64,000 bases of DNA from Anaerocolumna sp. AGMB13020 (GTDB lineage: Bacteria; Bacillota; Clostridia; Lachnospirales; Lachnospiraceae): the NCBI RefSeq assembly GCF_033100115.1, contig NZ_CP136910.1:434001-498000 (forward strand). Direction: 5' to 3'. A model generated the notes under the pieces. It saw only the letters and a list, made by a program, of their open reading frames with translations, was not told the origin of the DNA and made no database searches. Positions 23,272 through 32,293 of this stretch are shown one piece after another. How positions within the stretch are numbered: position 1 is the stretch's first letter; each line of letters opens with the position of its first letter. A program made the position numbers and the translations under genes.

Positions 23272-24561
23272 TTACATTTCCTGTATAAAACGATCATATC
23301 TTTTAACCTTGTAATGTGAATTAATAGCAAGCCATGTCTGTGTATAGTAATACATGATATTCCATACAGCTACCCCATGTAACCCATATACCTCTACCAG
23401 ATTAAGAATTGCTTCATATGTTCTTGCATCTTTGAACCAGACGTAATGACGTGCTCCTGATTCAGTATAATAATAAAAAGGTGTCTGTGAGGTTTGATCG
23501 TAATGAATATCAACCCCTAGTTGGTTTGCAAGATTAATTGCACTGGCATTGGTAAGCAAGGCTCCCAGCGATTCATTTTCAATATAAGGTAATTCCCAGT
23601 CGTATGCTATACGGGTTAATCCAAGCATTATTTTCTCTGCCGGGATCTGTGTTACAACGAAATCAAGATATTGCTTCAAATACCATGGGGTAGTCTGTTC
23701 CATATCACTTATGTGACCTTCCTGCCAAAGATAAGTAATAAGAATTACATAGTTGGCGGCGCTGCCCATCTCTGCATAATATGGGCTGTCGTACCCAATG
23801 CCCGGACGGTATTTAAATGCATTTGGAGTAATACTTACAAAAACTACATAGTTTTCCTGATTTAATTCTACTGTAACTTTTCTTACAAATTCTGCATAAG
23901 CCGGCAGATCTTCTGTCAATAAGTGGACAAAGGACAGATTTACTCCCATATATCCTTTTGTTTTCATAGTATATAGAATGTTGAATATTAGTTTATCCTG
24001 AACTTCCGGATTATTAAAAATAGAGTGACTTGCTGCATAACTCCCTCTGCCTGCGTCTGTCATATTAGAAACACACATTATTGGTGCTACTTCATACTCC
24101 AGTGCAAGGTTTATAATCTGTGAATCGTTAATATTCTGCAGATTACCCAAAGGGTCAACCCTATAATTCAAAATAGTCAGATAAGTTAAAGATGGCAAGG
24201 TTTTTCTTAATATTGGCTCTTGAATAGTAACACTTGTATAACCCATGATATTTATTTCTTTATCCGTGTCGTAACTAATTACCAGTTCTTCTCCGACAGT
24301 TAAGCTATCTTTATCTGTAATGCTTGGGTTTAGGCGCAGCAATTGCAGAACGCTAATACCATTATCTTCAGCGATACCTTGGATAGTATCTCCCTCTTTC
24401 ACTATATAAGATCTACCAGGCGGTTCAATCATAATAGCCTGCCCGATACTCGGCGTAATATCCGGAGTCAGATTATTGTCTGTAATTAGTCGTAAAAGTG
24501 AAATATTATTTTGCTCTGCTATCGTTGAAAGCGTTTCCCCACCTTGAAATACATGTATCAT
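23272..24561 (-). CDS. SleL/YaaH-like LysM-GH18 protein lacking catalytic acids
   Basis: This protein of about 429 residues has two N-terminal LysM domains (residues ~2-46 and ~50-97, IHVFQGGETLSTIAEQN and SYIVKEGDTIQGIAEDN) and a GH18 domain of the spore cortex lytic SleL/YaaH type. In active YaaH-type enzymes strand 4 reads DGINIDFE. Here the aligned segment is GYMGVNLSFVHL (residues ~201-213), so both aspartates and the proton-donor glutamate are replaced. It is probably a peptidoglycan-binding pseudoenzyme, or its assignment to active SleL is wrong. No signal peptide is present, as for spore proteins made in the mother cell. I chose ATG 24561 after AAAGGAA. A longer frame to 24603 adds 14 unsupported residues. 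Confidence 0.82.
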   Translation of the reverse strand: MIHVFQGGETLSTIAEQNNISLLRLITDNNLTPDITPSIGQAIMIEPPGRSYIVKEGDTIQGIAEDNGISVLQLLRLNPSITDKDSLTVGEELVISYDTDKEINIMGYTSVTIQEPILRKTLPSLTYLTILNYRVDPLGNLQNINDSQIINLALEYEVAPIMCVSNMTDAGRGSYAASHSIFNNPEVQDKLIFNILYTMKTKGYMGVNLSFVHLLTEDLPAYAEFVRKVTVELNQENYVVFVSITPNAFKYRPGIGYDSPYYAEMGSAANYVILITYLWQEGHISDMEQTTPWYLKQYLDFVVTQIPAEKIMLGLTRIAYDWELPYIENESLGALLTNASAINLANQLGVDIHYDQTSQTPFYYYTESGARHYVWFKDARTYEAILNLVEVYGLHGVAVWNIMYYYTQTWLAINSHYKVKRYDRFIQEM

Positions 24562-24699
24562 ATTATCGTTCCTTTTTTTACTAATATATGCAATGCTTTT
24601 CATAATTCAAACCACTTTTATTATCCGAAAACCATGTATTTATGCTGATTGTTTGTATTTATAATCACTTGATGATTGTGGTTACGATTATTTGTCTGA

Positions 24700-24728
24700 T
24701 TGACTTATTCTCTTTATAATGATAATAT
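24700..24728 (+). promoter_or_regulatory. Sigma-A promoter of glmS
   Basis: TTGACT (24700-24705), a 17-base spacer and TAATAT (24723-24728). The leader before the ribozyme cleavage site is ~120 bases. The rest of that leader shows no other recognisable element. Confidence 0.75.
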
Positions 24729-24854
24729 AGCTTAGTAACTTTCAGTTCTTTTTGATATATAGCACAGAAAGGAGTGAAACGCATATAATACTTACGTATG
24801 GTAACTATTGATCGAACCAACCCAGGGTTCTTACAACAGAAATGTTTAAAATTA

Positions 24855-25010
24855 GCGCCATGTACCTCTTTGGGTAATTATTCAGAGGTTAACGAGGTAG
24901 GGAGTCAGCGAAATCTTCGGCGGATGCTCTCTCATAGGCTTGGCTGTGTGAATTGCTGAAAAAACCTCCGGGTAACCGGAAAACAACAGCGGCAATACCA
25001 AGATAATTGA
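24855..25010 (+). ncRNA. glmS ribozyme-riboswitch
   Basis: The sequence TTAGCGCCATGTACCTC (cleavage expected between A24854 and G24855) is followed by AGAGGTTAACGAGGTAGGGAG, TCTTCGGCGGATG and the pseudoknot region AACCTCCGGGTAACCGG, the conserved layout of the glmS ribozyme. Glucosamine-6-phosphate acts as cofactor for self-cleavage, which destabilises the mRNA, so high product shuts glmS down. The 3' boundary is approximate. Confidence 0.93.
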
Positions 25011-25133
25011 ATTAGGAAATAGAAATCCGGTAATCTTATAGTTATACTATTTTACTATAAGATACTATCGGCTTGCTCTTTCTGCGAATTCATAAATATT
25101 CGAACTTTGAAAACAGAATAAAGGAGAATTAAT

Positions 25134-26963
25134 ATGTGTGGAATTATTGGATTTACTGGTTACGCTGATGCAAAAAAGGTTATGATCGACGGTCTTACTG
25201 CTTTGGAATACAGAGGATATGACAGTGCCGGAATTGCTTTCTTTGAAGAAAATGGTATTAAGACCCTTAAAACCATTGGTAAAGTATCTGTTCTGGCAGA
25301 CAAGGTAGCGAAGGAAGTCGTAGCAAAAACATCAGAAAGTACCTGTGGTATCGGTCACACCAGATGGGCAACTCATGGAGGTGTAACTGATACAAACGCA
25401 CATCCTCACACTTCCGGAAAGGTTACTCTGATTCACAACGGTATAATCGAAAATTATCGTGAACTGGAGCTGAGTTTAAAGGAATCCGGTAGAACTCCCG
25501 TATCACAGACAGATACAGAAATTGCTGCTCTTCTTATTGACAGCCTTTATGATGGTGACGCCATAAAGACAATTAAAAAAGCGGTTGAATTACTTGAAGG
25601 CGCATATGCCTTTTGTATTATGTTTGCAGACCAGCCGGATATTATCTACAGCCTTAGAAACAGCAGTCCTTTAGTAGCCTGCCATACCAAAGAAGGTTCC
25701 ATTATAGCCTCTGACATGGTTGCTCTTATTGACTATTCCAAGGACTATTTTGTAGTACCTGAAATGCATGTGGTGATTTTAAAAAGAGACAGTATTTCAC
25801 TAACGGATTTGGATGGAAACGAAGTCAGCCCTCGTATGCTGCATGTAAACTGGGATATGACTGCAGCCAAAAAAGGCGGTTATCCTCATTTTATGCTAAA
25901 AGAGATTCATGAACAGCCGGATTCTCTTCGTAATACTATCCTTCCAAGAATTCAGAATAAACTTCCGGATTTTACGGCTGATAATATTCCGGATTCCCTC
26001 TTTGACGGTATTTCAAGAATCATTATAACAGCCTGCGGGACTGCTATGCATGCAGGTCTTATCGGTAAGGTAATGCTTGAGAGACTGCTCAGATTTCCAG
26101 TTACAGTAGAAATCGCCTCCGAGTTCCGCTACCAGGACCCTATTATAGATAAATCCACCCTGGTTATCACAATTTCACAATCAGGCGAAACAGCTGATAC
26201 TCTTGCAGCATTAAAACTTGCGAAAGAATATGGTGCTTCCACTCTTTCAATTGTAAATGTAAAAGGTTCTTCTATTGCAAGAGAGAGTGATTATGTACTC
26301 TATACCCATGCAGGCCCTGAAATAGCTGTAGCCAGCACAAAAGCCTATACTGCTCAGTTATCTTGCCTTTATCTGTTAGCCTTCCGCTTTGCTTATGCAA
26401 CCGGTAAGCTTGAAAAAGAAAAATGCATAGAAGAAATGCACGAACTCTTAAATATGATACCTGCACTGGAAGAGACGATTTCTTTTGATAAGAAGATCGA
26501 AGAAATCAGCAAACAGTTAACTGAGAAGGAAGATTTATTCTTTATCGGCAGAGGTCTTGATTATGCTCTCTCCTGTGAAGGCTCCATTAAGTTAAAAGAA
26601 ATCAGCTATATTCATTCAGAGGCGTATGCTGCAGGTGAATTAAAGCATGGCACCCTTTCCCTGGTAACAGAAGGAGTCCCTGTTGTAGCACTTGCAACCC
26701 AACAAAAGGTTTACTCCAAAATGATCTCTAACATCCGTGAGGTGAAGGCAAGAAATGCATTTGTCGTATTAATCACAATGAAGGGTCAGGAAGCAGAACC
26801 TTCCATTTATGATTATCACATTACCTTACCGGAGGTCAAGGATACTTACGCACCTTTTCTGGCAGCAATTGTATTACAGCTTCTGGCTTATTATACCTCC
26901 TTGCACAGAGGTTTAAATGTAGATCAGCCCAGAAACCTTGCAAAATCTGTAACCGTGGAATAA
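25134..26963 (+). CDS. glmS: Glutamine-fructose-6-phosphate aminotransferase (isomerizing)
   Basis: This 609-residue full-length GlmS makes glucosamine-6-phosphate from fructose-6-phosphate and glutamine, the first step to cell-wall amino sugars. Cys2 of MCGIIGFTGY is the glutaminase nucleophile, and LEYRGYDSAGIA, HTRWATHG and HNGIIENY follow. Two SIS domains carry SQSGETADTLAAL, VASTKAYTAQ and the C-terminal DQPRNLAKSVTVE. The ribosome binding site is AAAGGAG. It is a single-gene unit behind the glmS ribozyme and ends at a strong terminator. No anomalies were noticed. Confidence 0.97.
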   Translation: MCGIIGFTGYADAKKVMIDGLTALEYRGYDSAGIAFFEENGIKTLKTIGKVSVLADKVAKEVVAKTSESTCGIGHTRWATHGGVTDTNAHPHTSGKVTLIHNGIIENYRELELSLKESGRTPVSQTDTEIAALLIDSLYDGDAIKTIKKAVELLEGAYAFCIMFADQPDIIYSLRNSSPLVACHTKEGSIIASDMVALIDYSKDYFVVPEMHVVILKRDSISLTDLDGNEVSPRMLHVNWDMTAAKKGGYPHFMLKEIHEQPDSLRNTILPRIQNKLPDFTADNIPDSLFDGISRIIITACGTAMHAGLIGKVMLERLLRFPVTVEIASEFRYQDPIIDKSTLVITISQSGETADTLAALKLAKEYGASTLSIVNVKGSSIARESDYVLYTHAGPEIAVASTKAYTAQLSCLYLLAFRFAYATGKLEKEKCIEEMHELLNMIPALEETISFDKKIEEISKQLTEKEDLFFIGRGLDYALSCEGSIKLKEISYIHSEAYAAGELKHGTLSLVTEGVPVVALATQQKVYSKMISNIREVKARNAFVVLITMKGQEAEPSIYDYHITLPEVKDTYAPFLAAIVLQLLAYYTSLHRGLNVDQPRNLAKSVTVE

Positions 26964-27010
26964 TACAATTAGTATTAAAACAAACATCCGAAATCAACTT
27001 TTCTTCTAAT

Positions 27011-27089
27011 AAAAAAACCGATGCAATTAGGATTAAGTGCTCTTGTCAATTAGACAGGAACTCTTATATCCTAATGGTATCGGTTTTTT
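27011..27089. terminator. Bidirectional terminator between glmS and amidase
   Basis: AAAAAACCGATGC / GGTATCGGTTTTTT plus an inner ATTAGGAT / ATCCTAAT stem form a long interrupted hairpin with T-runs on both strands, between convergent genes. Confidence 0.8.
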
Positions 27090-27213
27090 ATTTAGGTATT
27101 CTCATTCATTCTGGTGCCGAATGGGGTGCTACCGATTCTATCTGGAAAGTATCAATCTTTCAGTTAAATCGATAAATTTCAAAACTCTGACATCTGGGTA
27201 TAAAACATATAAA

Positions 27214-29823
27214 TTACCTGTAGGTTGGATAGACATCAAACAACTGACAAATGGTATTATAGATAGCATATGCTGCATTTTCCTGAAAAACTTCGTCTGT
27301 CAGAAGGGTCAGCTCGCTCTTATTTGACATATATCCAAGCTCAATAAGAACTGCTGGAACATTCGCTGCTTTGGTTACCACTAAATTCTTGCTGGAAATA
27401 TAACGTTTATTTGTCCCTAACTGCTCTGTCAGATTATCCAGTACGAAATTGGCCAGTATTTTGCTGTCCAAGCCTGAGGCCGTGCGGTTACTATTGGTAC
27501 TGGTATAGTATATCTCTGTTCCTTTGGGTTCACTTTTTGTATTTGCGTTCATATGCAGGCTCACGAAAATATCTGCATTTACCTGATCTGCAATAGCAGG
27601 TCTTTCATAAAGTCCCAGGGAGGAGTCATCTGTTCTGGTATAATATACTTTAACCGGTGAATCCGGGCTGTTAAAGTATTTTTCAGCCAATTCATAAAGA
27701 ATCTTAAGATTTAAGTCTTTTTCATAAACCGTCTTACCATTCATGGAACGCATCGCTCCCGGAGCAGAACCCCCATGCCCGGGGTCCAGTACAACAATAT
27801 TCTGATAGATATCCCTGGGGTTACCAAGTGTAACGGTAACTTCTCCATTTCCCTGATCCTCCAGACGGAATCCCTGCAAAGCAGCAGTGTCGATAACAAT
27901 CTGAGTCTCCCCTCCAATTACCAAAAGACCTGCTGTGTTGATCACATCATCAGACCAGCTAATCGCATACTGGTTGTAAAAAGAAGCCCATTCACCTGGT
28001 ATCTTAATGATAATGCGATTTTTCAGATACTGATCTTCTGTGGTAATTTCACTGTAAGACACTCCATCAGGAAGTTTAAAGCGCAGAGAATAATCACCGC
28101 CACCGCTACCACTCTCTTTGTTAAATACTACGATACAGGTATTGCCGTTCTGTTCTACTCGATAGTTATCCTTGGAATTCTTAACAAAGTTAATTACTGT
28201 GTTATTCCCAAGAGCAGAGGTCGTGACAGATTTTATAGCGGTTAATGAGGTCTGAATACTATTATCTCCTGTACCATTAACCGTAGAAGGAAATTGCAAA
28301 GTTACGGTATCTCCCGTCTCCTTAACCTGAGCCTTAAGGCCCTTCATACCGGTTATCTTAAGGTATTCCTTGCCCTGTGAAACTCCAGCTTCTATCCGGT
28401 TTACTATGTTTCTGTAAAGTTTTACGTATAAGATGCAGCCATCGGCAGACTGGGACAATTCATACTTAAAACCAGTCTCTGAAAGGTTAAAACCGATATT
28501 AACTGCCGTAGCAGCCGTTGTATCCATAGTTGCAGTTACACTTTGAGCAAGTAATCCGTTTGCATAAAAAATCTGATAATTTGTAGTAGCATTATTAATA
28601 TGCAGATTAAGTAAACCGTTACTGCTTGTCAGGGCAGCCTTACTAAATGGTAGATTTCCATAGATCGCAAAGGTCTCACTGTTTGCAGTATTATCTGATT
28701 TTGTAATTGCTGTAATATAAGAAGTCGCACTTTTATCCTGTGAAATTTCTGTTGTTTCAGTCAAGCCATTTAATTTGTTATATTCCTCCGTAAGTGCTAC
28801 TGACAAATCCCAATGAAAAGCTATGCTGTCGGGTACAGGTGTTGCTGGTGAACCAGTTCCCCCTGTAGTATCCGGAATAGGAATAATCTCGCTCTTTGTC
28901 AATACTGAGGTTTTAGAGGCAGAATTCCATATATAGTCATAACCCAGGCTGGCAGCAACAAAGCTGGCCGGAACCATAATATAATCTGTACTATTATCCA
29001 GATTGGTTATAAGCAGCGGTGCTGTATCCATGGTTCTTTCTCTTCCGTTGACAAGTGCTGTTTTCTGGCCCATGGTCAGCACCACTTCCGTGCTGTCTTT
29101 TGTAAGGGTTAATACACCGGAAGCTTTATCATACTGATATTCTGCACCCACAGCGGATTCTGAATATACCTTAACCCCTTGTACCAAAGTCGTATTATTC
29201 ATAATTATTCCCGGCATGTCACTGACATCAACTGCTTCTCCGTCAACTGTCACCAGCCCTCTTGTACCTGTGTAGTTCACTTCTTTTCCATTGTATGAAA
29301 TATGTAAAGGATTCGTTATGCATCCAGTTACGGTACTGTTATTCCATGTATACACGCAGCCAAAACTATTTGCAACAAATTCAACGGGGACCAGAAACTT
29401 TATCTTACCCGATTCTTTAAACTTAACTTTTACTGCCGCTTGCGGCATTGTAACTTTCTTATTGTTTAATAATGCCGTTTTACTGCCAGCCGTAAGAACA
29501 AGTTTCGTCTTGTCGGAAGACAGGGTCAGCACACCTTTTTTATCATTATAGGAAGCTGTCAATCCAATAGGTGACTTTACAAACACCTCAAGATAGGAGG
29601 CTAAGGATGTTCCGTCAATAATGACTCCAGGGGTTCCTTTCATATCAAGGTTGTTCCCGTCAAAGCTGTATTTAACCTGTTTACCTGTATATTTCAGAGT
29701 TTTTTTGGTATTGTAAAAATAAAGATTTAACTGGGTTGCTGCTGAAACCTCTGAAATAGGGATGAACAGTAGAATCAAGGTCAGTAATCCCAATATACTC
29801 CATTTGATAATTTTATTCTTCAT
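27214..29823 (-). CDS. Secreted N-acetylmuramoyl-L-alanine amidase with copper-amine-oxidase-like and AMIN domains
   Basis: This 869-residue exported cell-wall hydrolase has a signal peptide at residues 1-28 (KWSILGLLTLILLFIPISEVSA). Two repeats of the copper amine oxidase-like N-terminal domain (~30-165 and ~175-310) follow, then an AMIN-like beta region (~335-660) and a C-terminal Amidase_3 domain (~676-865). Zinc and catalytic residues of Amidase_3 are visible: VVLDPGHGG, the Glu in VYEKDLN, SLHMNA and the Glu of LIELGYMSN. It cleaves the bond between muramic acid and the peptide stem. It is preceded by a triple-hairpin element and lies downstream of a histidine kinase gene, but is probably transcribed separately. 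Confidence 0.93.
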   Translation of the reverse strand: MKNKIIKWSILGLLTLILLFIPISEVSAATQLNLYFYNTKKTLKYTGKQVKYSFDGNNLDMKGTPGVIIDGTSLASYLEVFVKSPIGLTASYNDKKGVLTLSSDKTKLVLTAGSKTALLNNKKVTMPQAAVKVKFKESGKIKFLVPVEFVANSFGCVYTWNNSTVTGCITNPLHISYNGKEVNYTGTRGLVTVDGEAVDVSDMPGIIMNNTTLVQGVKVYSESAVGAEYQYDKASGVLTLTKDSTEVVLTMGQKTALVNGRERTMDTAPLLITNLDNSTDYIMVPASFVAASLGYDYIWNSASKTSVLTKSEIIPIPDTTGGTGSPATPVPDSIAFHWDLSVALTEEYNKLNGLTETTEISQDKSATSYITAITKSDNTANSETFAIYGNLPFSKAALTSSNGLLNLHINNATTNYQIFYANGLLAQSVTATMDTTAATAVNIGFNLSETGFKYELSQSADGCILYVKLYRNIVNRIEAGVSQGKEYLKITGMKGLKAQVKETGDTVTLQFPSTVNGTGDNSIQTSLTAIKSVTTSALGNNTVINFVKNSKDNYRVEQNGNTCIVVFNKESGSGGGDYSLRFKLPDGVSYSEITTEDQYLKNRIIIKIPGEWASFYNQYAISWSDDVINTAGLLVIGGETQIVIDTAALQGFRLEDQGNGEVTVTLGNPRDIYQNIVVLDPGHGGSAPGAMRSMNGKTVYEKDLNLKILYELAEKYFNSPDSPVKVYYTRTDDSSLGLYERPAIADQVNADIFVSLHMNANTKSEPKGTEIYYTSTNSNRTASGLDSKILANFVLDNLTEQLGTNKRYISSKNLVVTKAANVPAVLIELGYMSNKSELTLLTDEVFQENAAYAIYNTICQLFDVYPTYR

Positions 29824-29838
29824 CTTAACCTCTATTCT

Positions 29839-29914
29839 TGCGCACGCTCTTTGCGCATACCAAGTTTGTGGTGCACAAGCACAAACTTGCGGTTGAAAAT
29901 TTTATTTTTCAACC
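29839..29914. repeat. Triple-hairpin element upstream of amidase
   Basis: Three perfect stems follow one another: TGCGC/GCGCA (29839-29857), CAAGTTTGTG/CACAAACTTG (29861-29889) and GGTTGAAAA/TTTTCAACC (29891-29914). On the minus strand a 26-codon frame with a TTG start runs through all three and ends just before the amidase start. Its first codons (KNKIF) echo the amidase N-terminus (KNKII). The compact layout is that of a REP-like or miniature inserted element. Confidence 0.55.
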
Positions 29915-29982
29915 TGCTCCCCTTTTATCTTAATTTTACTGTGAAATCTATTCTATAGATTATTACAGATTGTATTAACCCA

Positions 29983-31377
29983 CTAATGTATTTGCTTTAG
30001 GTCTATTTCGACAGAAAAACCCCCATAAGAACTGTTTTCAATTTTTACACTTCCTTGATGGGCAGCAATAATCTGTTTTACGATCAGCAATCCCAAGCCA
30101 TGCCTCTGCTCCGTTGTATTTTCATCACACACCATGTAATGTGGTGCGTTATTTAAGCTGATCAGTGTATTCTTATCTGCTCCGATTCCATCATCTTCTA
30201 CTTTGATCAGACAATGACCTTGCTTCTCTTCTACAGAGACATATATACAGCAGCCTTCTTCATTGTGATTTATGGCGTTCTGAATCAGATTTGCGATTGC
30301 TCTTTTGAACAACGCCTTATCTCCAGCTATCATACAGAGGTTTATATCCTCTTTTGTTGTCCAGATAATAGGATGTTCTGCTAATCCAAGATTCAGAAAG
30401 TCAACAACAGCCTGTCGGACTATGGTTACTGCATTAATATTCTCAAGATTTACCGGCTGCATATTATATTCAAGCTTCGAGGCAAGATTCAGATCCTGTA
30501 TCAGATGCTTCATCCGCTCACTTTGATGCCTTATGACAGAAGCCTTCTTCCTTGTGTCTAAGGGAAGATTTATATCCTCTTCCAATTGTCCTGCATATCC
30601 CATTACCATGGAAAGTGGTGTTCTGATATCATGAGACACTCCAGCAATCCAGTTTGCACGAGCGGTATCTTTCTTTTTCAGCTGATTGTTCTTACCCTTT
30701 AGTACCTCTGAAGTTCGGTTGATATTTGCTGCAATCTCAGACATTACACCTTTTTCAGGCAAATAGACTCCTTTTTCTTCCGGCAGATCCTGAATTCCCT
30801 CCAGAAGAGGTTTTAAGGATTTAATCAGTTTTGTATTGGCAAAAAAATAAATCAGGAATATTATCAGGATATTTCCAGCCAAAACACACAGAACTATCTG
30901 GGGCAGCTGCGCAATAAAATCATAATCCCAGCTGTTATACATGTGCTTCCAATAACTTGTTTTCGGAAAACCAACGACTGTAAGTCCCGCCGCCCCTTTT
31001 CCTGTAAAGGTTGGATAATCCTTTAAATAACCTCTGGTCAGAGACACGATATCTGAGAGGGTATATTCCTTGGGTATCTCTTCCGGTAAATTATCTGTGT
31101 GCCAGATTACCTTATGCGACTCATTATCAATAAGAATTGCCCACGCTTTATTCTGAACAAGCTTCTCTGTCATCTCTGAGGATAGTTTATAGTCCCCTGA
31201 TTTCTGTACAGTAATTGCCTTAGCTGTCTGACTTGCCATCAGCCAGGGTGAGCCACCTTTATTCTGCTGTATTCCTATTATTGCAATTGCCAGTATATTA
31301 AATACCAGGAGCAGAAAACTGCTTAATACCAAAAGCCCAAGAAAGCGCCTTATAAGTTTGGGTATACTTTTCATCAC
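29983..31377 (-). CDS. Sensor histidine kinase
   Basis: This 464-residue membrane histidine kinase has TM1 at ~12-35, an extracytoplasmic domain ~36-160 and TM2 ~163-185. A HisKA domain follows with the phosphoacceptor in GVSHDIRTPLSMVMGY, then an HATPase domain (NLIQNAINHNEEG, VEDDGIGADK, RHGLGLLIVKQI). It is encoded 10 bases after the response regulator and forms a pair with it. The pair is divergent from an ABC transporter of the lantibiotic-protection type, so a cell-envelope antimicrobial peptide is the expected signal. That signal is inferred from context. Confidence 0.92.
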   Translation of the reverse strand: MMKSIPKLIRRFLGLLVLSSFLLLVFNILAIAIIGIQQNKGGSPWLMASQTAKAITVQKSGDYKLSSEMTEKLVQNKAWAILIDNESHKVIWHTDNLPEEIPKEYTLSDIVSLTRGYLKDYPTFTGKGAAGLTVVGFPKTSYWKHMYNSWDYDFIAQLPQIVLCVLAGNILIIFLIYFFANTKLIKSLKPLLEGIQDLPEEKGVYLPEKGVMSEIAANINRTSEVLKGKNNQLKKKDTARANWIAGVSHDIRTPLSMVMGYAGQLEEDINLPLDTRKKASVIRHQSERMKHLIQDLNLASKLEYNMQPVNLENINAVTIVRQAVVDFLNLGLAEHPIIWTTKEDINLCMIAGDKALFKRAIANLIQNAINHNEEGCCIYVSVEEKQGHCLIKVEDDGIGADKNTLISLNNAPHYMVCDENTTEQRHGLGLLIVKQIIAAHQGSVKIENSSYGGFSVEIDLKQIH

Positions 31378-31387
31378 ACTTTAATTC

Positions 31388-32092
31388 TCATCTCCCCTCC
31401 GTAAGCAATCTGTAGCCAAGCCCTTTTATGGTTAAAAGCGACTGTGGTTTCGAGGGGTTTTCTTCTATCTTTTCTCTGATTCTTCTTATATGTGCCATGA
31501 GGGAATTTTCATATCCAAAAGGATTTTCTCCCCAGGCTGCTTCACAAAGAGCATCAATGGTTACGATTCTTCCTGCATTACGGTAAAGGACCTGAAGTAA
31601 TTCATATTCCTTTGCTGTTAACGGAATAGTTTCCTCCTTCTTTCTTACAACCGCTCTTTCAAAATCAATTTCACTGTCTGCCAGCTTGACCAGTGGTTTC
31701 TCATACTTATAGCTCCTGTGGAGTATTGCTTTTATTCTGAATAAAAGCTCCTTGGGAAGAAAAGGTTTTACTACATAATCATCAGCACCAAGCCCAAAAC
31801 CCCTGAAACGATCCTCATCTTCTCCTCTTGCTGTTAAGAAAAGTACCGGATAATCCCCTGACTTCTTTAACTGCTGCAACAGTTCAAAGCCATCCCCATC
31901 AGCCAGCATTACATCAAGCACCGCCAATTCAGGCTGTACCCTGGAAGCTGTAAGAACCGCTTCTTTCACACTGTTTGCAGTGTAGATATTTTGATAACCC
32001 TCCTCTTTTAATATGGAAACTAACATATTGATAAGTTCCTGTTCATCATCGACTAACAGGATACGTTTTTGTTTAAGGAATTCAAATTCCAT
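31388..32092 (-). CDS. OmpR-family response regulator
   Basis: This 234-residue regulator has a receiver domain (ILLVDDEQEL, phosphorylated Asp in LAVLDVMLADGDGFE, LTARGED, Lys in DDYVVKPF) and a C-terminal winged helix (LTAKEYELLQVLYRNAGRIVT, SLMAHIRRIREK, TIKGLGYRL). It is paired with the kinase downstream. It lies divergent to the ABC transporter genes, and a GTAAGG direct repeat with 11-base spacing upstream of the transporter is a likely binding site. Confidence 0.93.
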   Translation of the reverse strand: MEFEFLKQKRILLVDDEQELINMLVSILKEEGYQNIYTANSVKEAVLTASRVQPELAVLDVMLADGDGFELLQQLKKSGDYPVLFLTARGEDEDRFRGFGLGADDYVVKPFLPKELLFRIKAILHRSYKYEKPLVKLADSEIDFERAVVRKKEETIPLTAKEYELLQVLYRNAGRIVTIDALCEAAWGENPFGYENSLMAHIRRIREKIEENPSKPQSLLTIKGLGYRLLTEGR

Positions 32093-32211
32093 CCGTTCTC
32101 CTTCAGTGTTAATACTTTATATTTATCCTAATGTACAAATTTCAGCTTTATTCCTGCTTCCAATTCAATTATACCACAAATTATGGAGAATTTTACTTGA
32201 AAGGAAAAAAT

Positions 32212-32228
32212 GTAAGGTAATCGTAAGG
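32212..32228 (+). promoter_or_regulatory. Direct repeat, probable response-regulator site
   Basis: GTAAGG occurs at 32212-32217 and 32223-32228, an 11-base step, one helical turn, as OmpR-type regulators prefer. It lies ~65 bases upstream of the ABC ATPase start, where a good -35 is missing, suggesting an activated promoter. Confidence 0.5.
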
Positions 32229-32293
32229 ATATGGGAAGGTTGCTACAAGGTTGATGTTATAGACTTAAGTTGTAATCAGAAAGGAGTCAATTT

